Shown one piece after another: positions 8,131-17,366 of a DNA stretch of 64,000 nt. Within the stretch, counting starts at the first letter, position 1. Every line of letters starts with the position of its first letter. The stretch comes from CAWKOH01 sp963851245 (GTDB lineage Bacteria; Actinomycetota; Acidimicrobiia; Acidimicrobiales; Palsa-688), in contig CAWKOH010000009.1 in the NCBI GenBank assembly GCA_963851245.1, positions 124,001-188,000 on the forward strand. The letters run 5' to 3'. Under the pieces are notes generated by a model. That model was not told where the DNA came from and searched no databases. It saw only the letters and a list, made by a program, of their open reading frames with translations. A program made the translations under genes and the position numbers.

Positions 8131-8838
8131 ATGAGCAGCGCCAATGTGAGCGTCGAGGAGCGATACGCGGTCTTCCCTTTCTATCTGTGCCTGGACGTCT
8201 CCGCTTCCATGGCCGGCGGGCCCATCGACAGCGTCAACCAGCAGCTACCCCTGCTCAGGGCCAGCGTCGGAGAGGACCCGGCCATCGCCGAAGTGATCCG
8301 CCTAGGGATCATCACCTTCAGCGACGTGGCCCACAGCGTGCTGCCTCTATGCGACCTGAGCCTGGTGGAGGCGGTGCCGGAGCTGAGCGTGCAGGGCCGC
8401 ACGTCCTACGCGGCCGCGTTCGATCACCTGCGACAGGTGATCGAAGCCGATTACCAGAAGAGCCGGGCTCAGGGGGATCGCTGGTACCGGCCCGCCGTTC
8501 TCTTCATCTCCGACGGGCGGCCCACCGACGACACCGAAAGGTGGAAGGGCGCCCACCAGCGCCTCACCGATCCGGGATGGAAGCGCCGGCCCAACATCTT
8601 GTCGTTCGGTTTCGGGGATGCGGATCCGGCCGTCTTGCGGGTGGTCACCGAATCCAAGCCCAACCGGGCTTTCATCGCGGCCGAGGGCGCCGAGCCCAGC
8701 AAGGTCGTCCCTGAGCTGATGTCAGGTCTGATCCAATCGATCGTCAGCTCGTCGGCCAGTGTCTACACGGGTGAGGCCCAGCTCATACCGCCCGAATTGC
8801 CCAGCATGACCGCCATACCGGTTGACCGCCTCGACTGA
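8131..8838 (+). CDS. TerY-like von Willebrand factor A domain protein
   Basis: A 235-residue single-domain protein. The metal-ion-dependent adhesion site is intact: LCLDVSASMAGG (DxSxS), a Thr in RTSYAAAFDHL and the Asp of FISDGRPTDD. In Ter-type systems such vWA proteins scaffold metal-dependent complexes together with a kinase and a PP2C phosphatase, which here are the flanking genes. It starts 20 bp after the kinase stop; TAGCGT lies 9 nt before the ATG, so a secondary leaderless start is possible. Its end overlaps the putative start of the phosphatase. Confidence 0.88.
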   Translation: MSSANVSVEERYAVFPFYLCLDVSASMAGGPIDSVNQQLPLLRASVGEDPAIAEVIRLGIITFSDVAHSVLPLCDLSLVEAVPELSVQGRTSYAAAFDHLRQVIEADYQKSRAQGDRWYRPAVLFISDGRPTDDTERWKGAHQRLTDPGWKRRPNILSFGFGDADPAVLRVVTESKPNRAFIAAEGAEPSKVVPELMSGLIQSIVSSSASVYTGEAQLIPPELPSMTAIPVDRLD

Positions 8839-9631
8839 CCCTGTACCGTCGGGTGAGTCGCCGGTCCTGGGCCGGCACTCGGTGGCGGCGGCCGCGGAGC
8901 CTCTGCTGAGAGAGGCCGGCCAGGCGGCCGACTCCTGCTACCGCATCGAAGGGGCCAGCAGCGCTCGCTTCGCCCTGCGGGCAGTCTCGGTGACGGGAGT
9001 ACGGCACCGGCTGGCGGGACAGGCAGGTGAAGACAGCTTCGCCTGGTCCTCTTCCGGCTCCCACCTGGCGGTGGCCGTTTCTGACGGGCTCGGAGCCGTC
9101 TCGGGCTCCGAGGTCGCAGCTCGCCGGGCGGCCCGGGCCGCAGCGGAAGCGGCTGCGAGGGCGGGAGACGTTGGCCCCGGCATCGAGGCCGCCAACCAGG
9201 CCGCGGCGGGCCGTGGGGCGACGACGCTGGTGCTGGCTCTCCTGGCCGAGGACGGGACCGTCGACGCCGCTCGCGTCGGTGACAGCACCGCATTCTTCGT
9301 CACCGATGGCGGTCACGCCTGGACGGAGCTGTTCGAACAACCCGCCGGCGCCGACGATCAGGTGGGGACCGAGACCGACGCCCTGCCCAGCGCCACCCTC
9401 GCCTGGGAGAGCGTCCGGATCTGCCTGCAGCCCTCCGACGTCCTGGTGCTGGTCACCGACGGGGTGGCTGATCCCTGGCGGGACGGCCCAACTACGGTCG
9501 CTCCGGCCCTGGCCCGGGCCCTTGCTGGCTACCCGGGCCCCCTGGAGCTGGCCCGGCTGGTGGACTTCTCTCGCCAGGGCTGTCACGACGACCGCACCCT
9601 GGTATCCCTGTGGATACGGGAGTCCTCCTAG
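8822..9631 (+). CDS. PP2C-type protein phosphatase
   Basis: A protein of up to 269 residues with the PP2C metal-binding acidic motifs: AGEDSFAW, VAVSDGLGAVSGSEVAA, GDSTAFFVTDG, LVTDGVADPW and CHDDRTLVSLW. It would dephosphorylate Ser/Thr residues, probably opposing the kinase encoded two genes upstream. A TTG at 8822 overlaps the vWA gene by 17 bp; an in-frame GTG some 20 codons later, before AAAAEPLLREAG, is an alternative start. The family size (about 240-270) fits either. Confidence 0.86.
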   Translation: MTASTDPVPSGESPVLGRHSVAAAAEPLLREAGQAADSCYRIEGASSARFALRAVSVTGVRHRLAGQAGEDSFAWSSSGSHLAVAVSDGLGAVSGSEVAARRAARAAAEAAARAGDVGPGIEAANQAAAGRGATTLVLALLAEDGTVDAARVGDSTAFFVTDGGHAWTELFEQPAGADDQVGTETDALPSATLAWESVRICLQPSDVLVLVTDGVADPWRDGPTTVAPALARALAGYPGPLELARLVDFSRQGCHDDRTLVSLWIRESS

Positions 9632-9687
9632 CGGTCATGGCGGCTCGGCGCCAACACGGACCCCGTGCCTCTCGGCCAGCCCCTCGC

Positions 9688-10005
9688 CTACAGCACGTCG
9701 GCGAGGGACTCCACCCGGGCCTCGCTCAGCGCCTTCATCTCCACCACGTATCCGCCACCGGGTATAAGTCCGGCCACCAGGATGGTGAGGGTGGTGAAGA
9801 TGCTCCATCGCATGCGGGCCCGGACCAGAAGCACGAGGAACAGGTAGGCGGTGAAAACGCAGCCGTGACTGAAACCGACTATCACGAGGGCGGCGTGCCA
9901 GGCCCCCGTGAACTTGTAGCCGGCCACGGTCGCCAGCCATGCGGCGCACAAAACGACGAAGAAGGTCGCCTCCCAGAAAGCTACCTTGCGCAGGAGCTTG
10001 ATCAT
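9688..10005 (-). CDS. DUF3817-like small membrane protein
   Basis: A 105-residue protein with three predicted membrane segments: FWEATFFVVLCAAWLATVAGY, AALVIVGFSHGCVFTAYLFLVLLV and WSIFTTLTILVAGLIPGGGYVVE. The order and the ending match the DUF3817 family, whose function is unknown. I chose ATG 10005; two GTG codons just upstream are possible, and the frame stays open further upstream without family-like sequence. It lies between, and opposite to, the phosphatase and the exopolyphosphatase gene. Confidence 0.75.
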   Translation of the reverse strand: MIKLLRKVAFWEATFFVVLCAAWLATVAGYKFTGAWHAALVIVGFSHGCVFTAYLFLVLLVRARMRWSIFTTLTILVAGLIPGGGYVVEMKALSEARVESLADVL

Positions 10006-10082
10006 CCTCACGGTGCTATCCACGATAAACGCCGCACGGATGTCACCGTCGGCGGGTTCGCGTAGAGGTACGGTCGGAGTCC

Positions 10083-11646
10083 GTGCGGATCGCCGCGTTC
10101 GACCTGGGCAGCAACTCTTTCCACCTGCTGGTCGCCGACGCCCACCGCGATGGGACCTTCGAGGAGGTCGTTCGCGAGAAGGAGATGTTGCGGGTTGGTA
10201 GCGCCGTGGCGGCAACCGGAGAGATCGGTCCGGATCGGGCCGACGCTGCGGTCGAAGTAGTGAAGAAGTTCCGGGCTCTGGCCGAATCTCAGGAGGCCGA
10301 TGAGCTGGTCGTGTGCGCCACGGCGGCTTTTCGGGAGGCGAGAGATTCGCTGGCAGTGGTGGATCGGATCGAAAACGAGGCCGGCGTCAAGGTCCGGGTG
10401 ATCAGCGGACGGGAGGAAGCCCGCCTCATATATGGGGCCATCCGCACCAGCGTCGTCATCGACCCCAGCCCGGCCCTGGCTATGGACCTGGGCGGCGGGA
10501 GCCTGGAGCTCATGGCGGGCGATCCCCGGGGGCTGGCCTGGGCGACCAGCCTGAAGTTGGGCGTGGCCCGCCTGACTGCCGACCTGGTCCGTAGCGACCC
10601 GCCGACCGGGGGGGACGTGCGAAGACTCACGAGCGCGGTGACCAAGACCGTCAACCGGGTCCTGCCCGAGATCTCCCGGCTGGGTCCCAAGATGGCGATA
10701 GCGAGCAGCGGTACCCTCTGCACGCTGATCCGCCTGGCCCGCGGCGCGCCGGGGCGGAACCCTCCCCGTGTCGGTGAACCAGCTGGCTGTCTCGGCCCGA
10801 GATGTGGAGGCTCTTACCGCCTATCTGCTCGACATGACGTCCGCCGAGCGGGCCCAGTTGCCGGGGATCGACTCGCGAAGAGCCGACCTGCTGCCGGCCG
10901 GCGCTGTCCTTCTGACCACAGTGCTGGATCTGACCGGGCAGAACGAGGTGGTCGGTTCGGACTGGGCCCTCCGGGAAGGTATGGTCCTCGAGGCCATCGG
11001 CCATCACACCCGGGCCGAATGGGACGGCGATCCTAAGGTGATCCGCCGGGAATCGGTGCTGGGGCTGTGCCGGAGGTGTGGGTGGAACGAGGAGCACTCC
11101 ACCAAGGTGGCTCGGCTGGCTGTTGAGCTCTTCGATGGGATGGCGGCGCTGCATCACCTGACCACGGTCGACCGGGAGTTGCTCGAGCTTGGCGCCCTCC
11201 TCCACGACATCGGAGAGCACGTGAGCAAGGACGGCCACGAACGTCACACGGCCTACCTCATCGAGAACGGGCGGTTACGAGGCTTCCGCCCGGACGAGGT
11301 AGACGTCCTGGCTTGCCTCGGGCGATTCCATAAACGAGGGAACCCGAAGACCTCGTTCCAGCCTTACGCCCGGTTCCGCAGCAGCGATCAGCACAGGGTG
11401 GCGCAGCTGGTCGCCCTCTTGCAGGTGGCTGACGGTCTGGACCGTAGCCATGGTGGTCCGGTCCGGGACGTGGAAGTTTTCGCCCGCCCCGGCCTGGTGG
11501 AGGTGGTCGTGGAAGCACACGACGACATCGACCTCGAACTGTGGGGTCTGAGGCGCAAGCGCGAGCTGTTCGAGCGGGTTTTCGGGTGCCGGCTCGACGT
11601 CGTGGACGCTCAGCTCGAGCTTCCGCTGCAGAGCCAGCCGGTCTAG
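10083..11646 (+). pseudogene. ppx: Exopolyphosphatase / GppA-family phosphatase, interrupted by one frameshift
   Basis: The first part (from GTG 10083) has the Ppx/GppA ASKHA signature: IAAFDLGSNSFHLLVAD, GREEARLIYGAI, LAMDLGGGSLELM. The second part, in the +1 frame (VSVNQLAVSARDVEALTAYLLDM onward), has the family C-terminus with an HD-type segment (LLHDIGEHVSKDGHERHTAYLIEN) up to 11646. The frames join between about 10702 (last stop in the second frame) and 10768; G/C runs there (GCCGGGGCGG, CCCTCCCC) are natural indel sites. The enzyme hydrolyses polyphosphate or pppGpp. Joined, it is about 520 residues, the normal length, so sequencing error or a very recent mutation is likely. TACGGT lies 8 nt before the GTG. 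Confidence 0.88.
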
Positions 11647-12860
11647 TTACGGGGTACCTCCGACCACGGCACTCCCTTATCCACCCGAACGTCCCCGGGC
11701 AGGCCGAGCACTCTCTCGCCGAGGATGTTGCGCATCACTTCCGATGTGCCACCCTCGATCGAGTTGGCGCGTGACCTGAGGAACATACGCTGCGGCGTCC
11801 CCGCCTCCATCGCTCCGTCCGGGCGGCGCATCTCGTAGTTGTCGTACAGCATGCCCTCCGGGCCGAGCAGGTCGTCGCACAGCTCGTAAACCCTCTTGTT
11901 CAGCTCGGCGAAGGCCAGCTTGGACGTCGAACCCTCCGGCCCGGGTGTGCCGGCGAGGGAGGCGGCGGCGGCCCGGATGTTGGTGAGCCGCTGCGTTTCC
12001 GCTTCGATCCAGACGCGCATGAGGCGGTCCCTCGTCACCGGATCCCTCTGGTCCGGTGGCCGGCGCAGCCACAGCCTGACAGCCGTCCCGATGGGTCCCG
12101 AACCGCGGGGGCCTATCGCTCCACCGATCGAGACCCGCTCGTTCATGAGCGTGACGATGGCGCCCCTCCAGCCTTCGCCCACCTCGCTGAGGCGTTCGGC
12201 GTCGGGCACGCGAACATCTGTGAAGTAGACCTCGTTGAACTCAGCGTCGCCTGTCATTTGACGCAGGGGGCGGACTTCGACGCCCGGGGCGTGCATGTCG
12301 ACCACGAAGTAGGTGAGACCTTTGTGCTTCTCGGCCTCGGGGTTGGTGCGGGCCAGCACCATGCCGAAGCGCGAGGTATGGGCCAGCGTCGTCCAAACCT
12401 TCTGACCGTTGATCACCCACTCGTCGCCGTCCTTCACCGCTCTGGTCCCCAGGCTGGCCACGTCGGATCCGGCACCCGGCTCGGAGAACAGCTGGCACCA
12501 GATCTCCTCGCACGTGAAGAGCGGGCGGAGATACCGCTTCTTCTGGGCCTCGGATCCCATGGTGAGGATGGTCGGGGCGGCCATGCCATAGCCGATGGCG
12601 TTACGGGCCCCGTAGTTGGGAGCCCCTTCCGCGTTCAAGCGGTCCCTGATCAAAGGTTGCAGCTTGCGGGACAGACCCAGGCCGCCGTAACCGGGCGGAA
12701 AGTGAACGAAGGCCAGGCCGGCGTCGAACTGGGCGCCGAGGAAAACGACTGCCGGGGTCGTCTTGGGAGGCTGAGATTCCACCAGCTCGTCGAGTCGGCG
12801 AAGCACGATCTGCTCGTCATCCAGGCCCGTTGTATCAGTGGGGGTAGGAGCGCTAGCCAC
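11643..12860 (-). CDS. Acyl-CoA dehydrogenase (FadE-like)
   Basis: A 405-residue flavoprotein of acyl-CoA oxidation. Visible family motifs are WCQLFSEPGAGSDVASLGTRA (FAD-binding), GLTYFVVDMHAPGVEVRP, and the C-terminal FLRSRANSIEGGTSEVMRNILGERVLGLP. FAD takes the two hydrogens from an acyl-CoA of unknown chain. The GTG at 12860 has TAGCTT (12867-12872, minus strand) 6 nt before it, fitting leaderless transcription. Its stop shares the palindrome CTAG (11643-11646) with the stop of the convergent exopolyphosphatase gene. Confidence 0.92.
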   Translation of the reverse strand: MASAPTPTDTTGLDDEQIVLRRLDELVESQPPKTTPAVVFLGAQFDAGLAFVHFPPGYGGLGLSRKLQPLIRDRLNAEGAPNYGARNAIGYGMAAPTILTMGSEAQKKRYLRPLFTCEEIWCQLFSEPGAGSDVASLGTRAVKDGDEWVINGQKVWTTLAHTSRFGMVLARTNPEAEKHKGLTYFVVDMHAPGVEVRPLRQMTGDAEFNEVYFTDVRVPDAERLSEVGEGWRGAIVTLMNERVSIGGAIGPRGSGPIGTAVRLWLRRPPDQRDPVTRDRLMRVWIEAETQRLTNIRAAAASLAGTPGPEGSTSKLAFAELNKRVYELCDDLLGPEGMLYDNYEMRRPDGAMEAGTPQRMFLRSRANSIEGGTSEVMRNILGERVLGLPGDVRVDKGVPWSEVPRN

Positions 12861-12942
12861 GCTGTCAAGCTATCGGGTGAGAGGCGTCCTGACCCAGCCG
12901 CACCCGAAACCCGGCACACCTACCAGTAGGCTGAACGCCAAC

Positions 12943-15111
12943 GTGACGAAATTTGTCCGCCTCGTCGCTGTGATCGCGGCCGGCGCGTTGCTGCTCACCG
13001 GTACCCTCGTGGCGCTGTCCACGATGGGCAGTCATCTGTTTCACAGCGCGGCCAGCGCCCAGGAGATGCCGCTGCCGCCGCTCGGGAGCACCACGCTGGA
13101 GGGCTCGACTGTATATGCCGACGACGGCCACACCGTGCTGGCCGTGCTCCAGGCCTCCCAGTACCGCAAACCGGTAGCTCTATCCACCGTGTCCAAGACG
13201 GCTATCACTGCGGTTCTCGACACCGAGGACCACCGCTTCTATCTTCACGGTGGGTTCGACCTACCGTCGACCGTACGGGCTCTCGCAGCAGACTCTTCTG
13301 GCAGCGGGATCCAGGGCGGGTCGACCATCACCCAGCAACTCGTAAAGCAGCTCTACCTGACCTCACAGCGGACGCTCAGCCGCAAGATCAAAGAGGCAGT
13401 CATTGCCGACCGGCTCGAGCGGCAGTACACCAAGGATCAGATCCTGCAGGCCTACCTCAATACCATCTACCTCGGCAACGGTGCCTATGGCATCGAGGCT
13501 GCGGCCAACGTCTATTTCGGTGAACATGCCTCCCAGTTGAACCTGGCCCAGTCGGCCCTCCTGGCCGGACTCATCCAGAACCCGAGTGGATACGACCCGA
13601 TTGCCAACCCGATCGGGGCGCGAGACCGGAGGGCCGAGGTGCTGGCCCGCATGGTCCACTACGGAGACATCACCGAGACCGAAGCCACTGCCGCCAATGC
13701 CGTGCCGCTTCCCACCGCGGTTGTCGCGCCTACCGTCTCCGGTGATGAGATAACCGACTATTACGTGCAGGAGGTCGTCACCCAGCTGCTGGGAACCGGG
13801 AGCCCGCTGGGCAGCACATATACAGAGCGGTACGACGCTCTGTTCGAGGGTGGTTTGAGGATCTACACCAATCTCGACCCCCGGCTTCAGGCGCTGGCCG
13901 AGCAGACCATCGCCAATGACACGCCCGCCAACAACCGCGGCTTCCAGGAGGCCATGGTCAGCATCGATCCCACTACAGGCAAGGTGCGGGCCATGGTCGG
14001 AGGAAGTGGCTTCAGCAAGGCGGCCGGGAGTCACTTCAACATCATCACCGAGGGCAGTCGTCAGCCCGGTTCGGGGTTCAAGATCTTCACCCTTCTGGCC
14101 GCCCTGGAACAGGGATATTCGATTTACGACACGCTTGACGGTCAGTCGCCCTGCGCCGTCAAGTTCCCTGGCGACGACGACCTGGTCAGCCACCCGATCA
14201 ACAACGACGAGGGTAACGGCGGCGGGGTACTCACTTTGCTCAACGCCACCGCCCAGTCGACGAACTGCGCTTACATTCGCTTGGCGCACGAAGTCGGATT
14301 GCCGAACGTGGCCAGCATGGCCAGCGCGTTGGGGATCACCACGAACCTGGCGCTCGGTCCCGGCGTCTACCCGCCCTCGATGGTGATCGGGTCAGTGGCG
14401 GTGCCTCCCATCGAAATGGCTGCGGCCTACGCCACCGTCGCCGACAACGGCGTCTATCACACCCCCACCTTCATCGATCACATCGTGGACCGCTCCGGCG
14501 CGACCATCTCCTCCGGCGAGGCCCCGGGTAAGCGGGTGATCCCGGCGTCGATTGCAGCCGAAGCCACCGTGGCGTTCCAAGCCGTCGTCCAGCACGGTAC
14601 GGGTAGCGCGGCGGCGCTGTACAACCGTCCGGTGGCCGGTAAGACCGGCACCACCAGTTCTTCCGTGGACGCCTGGTTCAACGGCTTCACCCCGCAGCTC
14701 GAGACGACGGTCTGGATGGGGAATCTGGCTGGAGAGGTTCCGATGTACGGCGTGGGCGGTGTTGGAGAGGTGTACGGAGGTACATTCCCCGCCATCACCT
14801 GGCACGACTTCATGGCTTCCGCACTGGCGAATCAGCCGGCGCTGTCCTTTGCCCCCCTCGACAATGCCCTGCTTCCTCCCAGCCACTTCATTACCTCCGC
14901 CTCTCTCGTCGCCGACGATGTTCTCGACCACAACTTCGGTGGGCATGCGAACGCGAACAACGGAACCGGCTCCGGGACCAACACCAAGCCGGTTAGCCCC
15001 ACGACCGCGCCTCATTCTTCGCCACCGGCGAGCACCCCGCCGTCTACGGCCCCGGCTCCTCCGGGCAACGGGGGCCCACACCGCCGCTCTACGACCCCGA
15101 CGTCTGGGTAA
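12943..15111 (+). CDS. Bifunctional penicillin-binding protein (class A: transglycosylase + transpeptidase)
   Basis: A 722-residue cell-wall synthase. A short cytosolic N-terminus and one membrane anchor (LVAVIAAGALLLTGTLVALS) precede a GT51 transglycosylase domain (TEDHRFYLHGGFD, GGSTITQQLVKQLYL, AYLNTIYLGNGAYGIEAAA) and a transpeptidase domain with SGFK (SxxK), STN (SxN) and KTGT. The last 60 residues are a Pro/Ser/Thr-rich tail. GTG 12943 is preferred because it precedes the anchor, with a TAGGCT box 10 nt upstream; an upstream in-frame start (12838) would overlap the divergent acyl-CoA dehydrogenase. It polymerises lipid II and cross-links peptidoglycan outside the membrane. Confidence 0.93.
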   Translation: MTKFVRLVAVIAAGALLLTGTLVALSTMGSHLFHSAASAQEMPLPPLGSTTLEGSTVYADDGHTVLAVLQASQYRKPVALSTVSKTAITAVLDTEDHRFYLHGGFDLPSTVRALAADSSGSGIQGGSTITQQLVKQLYLTSQRTLSRKIKEAVIADRLERQYTKDQILQAYLNTIYLGNGAYGIEAAANVYFGEHASQLNLAQSALLAGLIQNPSGYDPIANPIGARDRRAEVLARMVHYGDITETEATAANAVPLPTAVVAPTVSGDEITDYYVQEVVTQLLGTGSPLGSTYTERYDALFEGGLRIYTNLDPRLQALAEQTIANDTPANNRGFQEAMVSIDPTTGKVRAMVGGSGFSKAAGSHFNIITEGSRQPGSGFKIFTLLAALEQGYSIYDTLDGQSPCAVKFPGDDDLVSHPINNDEGNGGGVLTLLNATAQSTNCAYIRLAHEVGLPNVASMASALGITTNLALGPGVYPPSMVIGSVAVPPIEMAAAYATVADNGVYHTPTFIDHIVDRSGATISSGEAPGKRVIPASIAAEATVAFQAVVQHGTGSAAALYNRPVAGKTGTTSSSVDAWFNGFTPQLETTVWMGNLAGEVPMYGVGGVGEVYGGTFPAITWHDFMASALANQPALSFAPLDNALLPPSHFITSASLVADDVLDHNFGGHANANNGTGSGTNTKPVSPTTAPHSSPPASTPPSTAPAPPGNGGPHRRSTTPTSG

Positions 15112-15114
15112 GAG

Positions 15115-15837
15115 GTGAGCGCGTCCGAACTGGCTGCCCTGCTCGCCGTACAGGATCTCGATACCTCCATAGACCAGCACCGGCATCGCCGGCGCACCCT
15201 CCCCGAGCGGGAGCAACTGGCTGCTCTCGAGGCCGAGGCGCAGTTGGTCGCGTCCGAGGCCGGCCGGCTCGGTGAGCAGCGAGACGCCGTGGCTGAACGC
15301 GAGGCCGAACTCGAAGCTGAGCTGGCAGCAACCGAGCATCGGGCGGCCGCGGTGAGCCGGCGCCTCTACGGGGGCGAGGTCTCGGCGTCGCGGGAGCTGC
15401 AAGCCATGGCGGCTGACGTCGAGAACCTGAAGGCCCGGGCGTCCGAGCTCGAGGACCAGGGCCTGGTCCTGCTCGAGGAGCGGGAACCGCTTGACAACAG
15501 GCTGGGCGAGCTGGAATCACAGCTGTCGGAGCTGGACTCACGCCGGAAGGACGTAGCCGCGACGGTCGCCGGGGCCGAGGCCGTGATCGACGAGGAGATC
15601 TCCGAGCTCGAAAAGGACCGTCAGAACGCCGTTTCGTTGGTGCCGGCTGACCTTCTCGCAACCTATGAGCGCCTCCGGACCCGGCTGGGGGGGACCGGGG
15701 CCGCCCGCCTGATCGGCAACCGCTGTGGCGGGTGTCACCTGGCCCTGCCGGCGGTCGAGCTGGACCGGATCCGCCGGCTTGCTCCGGGCCAGGTGATCAC
15801 CTGCGAGCAGTGCTCGCGGATCCTTGTCCCTCAATAG
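15115..15837 (+). CDS. Coiled-coil protein with C-terminal C4 zinc ribbon
   Basis: A 240-residue protein: about 190 residues of heptad-rich helix (long runs of Glu, Arg, Leu: ELEAELAATEHRAAAVSRRLYGG), then RCGGCHLALPAVEL and TCEQCSRILVPQ, two CxxC pairs that form a zinc ribbon. This architecture is the widespread bacterial C4-type zinc-ribbon/coiled-coil family, often near RNase H or NIF3-like genes, with no settled function. GTG start 3 bp after the penicillin-binding protein stop, so probably cotranscribed. Confidence 0.85.
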   Translation: MSASELAALLAVQDLDTSIDQHRHRRRTLPEREQLAALEAEAQLVASEAGRLGEQRDAVAEREAELEAELAATEHRAAAVSRRLYGGEVSASRELQAMAADVENLKARASELEDQGLVLLEEREPLDNRLGELESQLSELDSRRKDVAATVAGAEAVIDEEISELEKDRQNAVSLVPADLLATYERLRTRLGGTGAARLIGNRCGGCHLALPAVELDRIRRLAPGQVITCEQCSRILVPQ

Positions 15838-15863
15838 ATGCCTTCACTACCCGGTAAGAACAG

Positions 15864-15893
15864 TCTGCTGATATAGTTTGTTAGCAGAGCTAA
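15864..15893. promoter_or_regulatory. Palindromic operator-like sequence upstream of an MFS gene
   Basis: TTAGC-AGA-GCTAA (15881-15893) is a perfect 13-bp palindrome with a 3-bp centre. It overlaps a second inverted pair TCTGCT/AGCAGA (15864-15869 and 15883-15888). This AT-rich patch stands out from its surroundings and sits 50 bp before the MFS start, so a repressor site is the simplest reading. Confidence 0.45.
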
Positions 15894-15945
15894 GAGCACG
15901 GTCGGAGGGCTGACCGGGAGGCTACGAGGAGGCGAGCCACAGCAG

Positions 15946-17355
15946 ATGCCGGGGAAGGTGGACAGGATCGAGGACGCTGATGAGACGGGCGAGCTTCGGC
16001 CCGGCTCTGATGGCAGTGGAGCCGGACCCAGCGAATCGACGTCCAAGAGCACCATCCCCGAGCACGACGGCGGGGGAGACTCCCTGATCGGCCGCACCTT
16101 CTCCTCGTTGCGGGTTCGCAACTACCGCTACTACTTCGCCGGCCAGAGCCTGTCCATGATCGGCACCTGGATGCAGAGCATCGCCCAGTCCTGGCTGGTC
16201 TGGAGCTGGACGCATTCGGGTTTCAAGGTGGGCCTTCTGGTCGCCTTGCAGACGCTGCCGATCCTGCTCTTCGGGCCTCTCGGGGGGACGCTGGCCGACC
16301 GGTTCGGCAAGTACCGGATGCTGTTCTACACCCAGGCCTTTTCGGGGGTTCAGGCCCTGGTGATCGCGGTCCTCGATCTCACCGGCCATCTGCAGATCTG
16401 GCAGCTGTACCTGGCCGCGGTGGCCCTGGGCTTCATCAACATGATCGACAATCCCACCCGCCAGACCTTCATCGTCGAGATGGTCGGCCGCGATCAGCTG
16501 CCGAACGCAGTGACGCTCAACTCTGTGATGGTAAACGTGGCTCGGGCCGTGGGCCCGGCCGTGGCGGGGGTGCTGATCGCGACGGTGGGCACCGGTTGGT
16601 GCTTCCTGATAAACGGGCTGTCGTTCGGCTTCGTGCTGGCCTCGTTGCGAGCCATACGAACCGAAGAGCTGACGCCCGCCCCGAGGGCGCCCCGGTTGCG
16701 GGGGCAGCTCAGAGAAGGATTTCGCTACGTGGCCGGGACGCCCGCCCTCCGCGACGTCCTGATCATGATGGCGCTGATCGGCTGCCTCACCTACGAGTTC
16801 CAGACCACCTTGCCTCTGATGACCGGCAGCACGTTCCACGGTGACTCCCGGGCGTACGGGTACCTGACCGCGTGCATGGGGGTCGGAGCGGTCGTGGGCG
16901 GCCTGATCGCCGCCGGCAGGAAGCGAGGCGGCCCGCACCGGCTCGTCATCACCGCGGCCGTCTTCGGCGTCGCCGTGTTGGCGGCGGCCCTCGCCCCCTC
17001 GCTTCCGACCGAGGAGGCCGTCCTCTTCCTGGTCGGCGCCTGCTCGGTGAGCTTCCTGGCCCTGGGCAACTCGACGCTTCAGCTCGAGGCGGAGCCGTCC
17101 ATGCGCGGCCGGGTGATGTCGCTCTGGTCGGTGGCCTTCCTCGGCTCAACCCCCATCGGGGGTCCGCTGGTCGGCTTCGTCGGTGGACACCTCGGCGCCC
17201 GCTACGGGCTGGGCATCGGGGGGGCGGCCGCCCTGGGCGCCGCCCTCTATGGCTGGACGACCCTGAAGCGGCGGCACGCCGAGGTCGACATCAACACGGT
17301 TGGTGCAGACGCCCGGACCGCAGAGCTGGCAACCGTAGGGGGCCGCGCCGAGTAG
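15946..17355 (+). CDS. MFS transporter (EntS/MFS_3-like)
   Basis: A 469-residue transporter. After a hydrophilic 45-residue N-terminus comes FSSLRVRNYRYYFAGQSLSMIGTWMQSIAQSWLVW, the characteristic first helix of the EntS/MefA-like MFS branch, then LADRFGKYRMLF (loop 2-3 motif) and about ten further helices. Such proteins export siderophores, macrolides or other small molecules. The first Met is preceded by GGAGGCGAGCC, a fair ribosome binding site. The next gene's -10-like box (TAGGGT) begins with this gene's TAG stop codon. Confidence 0.88.
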   Translation: MPGKVDRIEDADETGELRPGSDGSGAGPSESTSKSTIPEHDGGGDSLIGRTFSSLRVRNYRYYFAGQSLSMIGTWMQSIAQSWLVWSWTHSGFKVGLLVALQTLPILLFGPLGGTLADRFGKYRMLFYTQAFSGVQALVIAVLDLTGHLQIWQLYLAAVALGFINMIDNPTRQTFIVEMVGRDQLPNAVTLNSVMVNVARAVGPAVAGVLIATVGTGWCFLINGLSFGFVLASLRAIRTEELTPAPRAPRLRGQLREGFRYVAGTPALRDVLIMMALIGCLTYEFQTTLPLMTGSTFHGDSRAYGYLTACMGVGAVVGGLIAAGRKRGGPHRLVITAAVFGVAVLAAALAPSLPTEEAVLFLVGACSVSFLALGNSTLQLEAEPSMRGRVMSLWSVAFLGSTPIGGPLVGFVGGHLGARYGLGIGGAAALGAALYGWTTLKRRHAEVDINTVGADARTAELATVGGRAE

Positions 17356-17366
17356 GGTCCGGCCTC

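Noticed and set aside
13363..14289. Minus-strand open frame of 308 codons inside the penicillin-binding protein gene
   Set aside because: The plus strand carries all transglycosylase and transpeptidase motifs; the antisense frame has no recognisable features.
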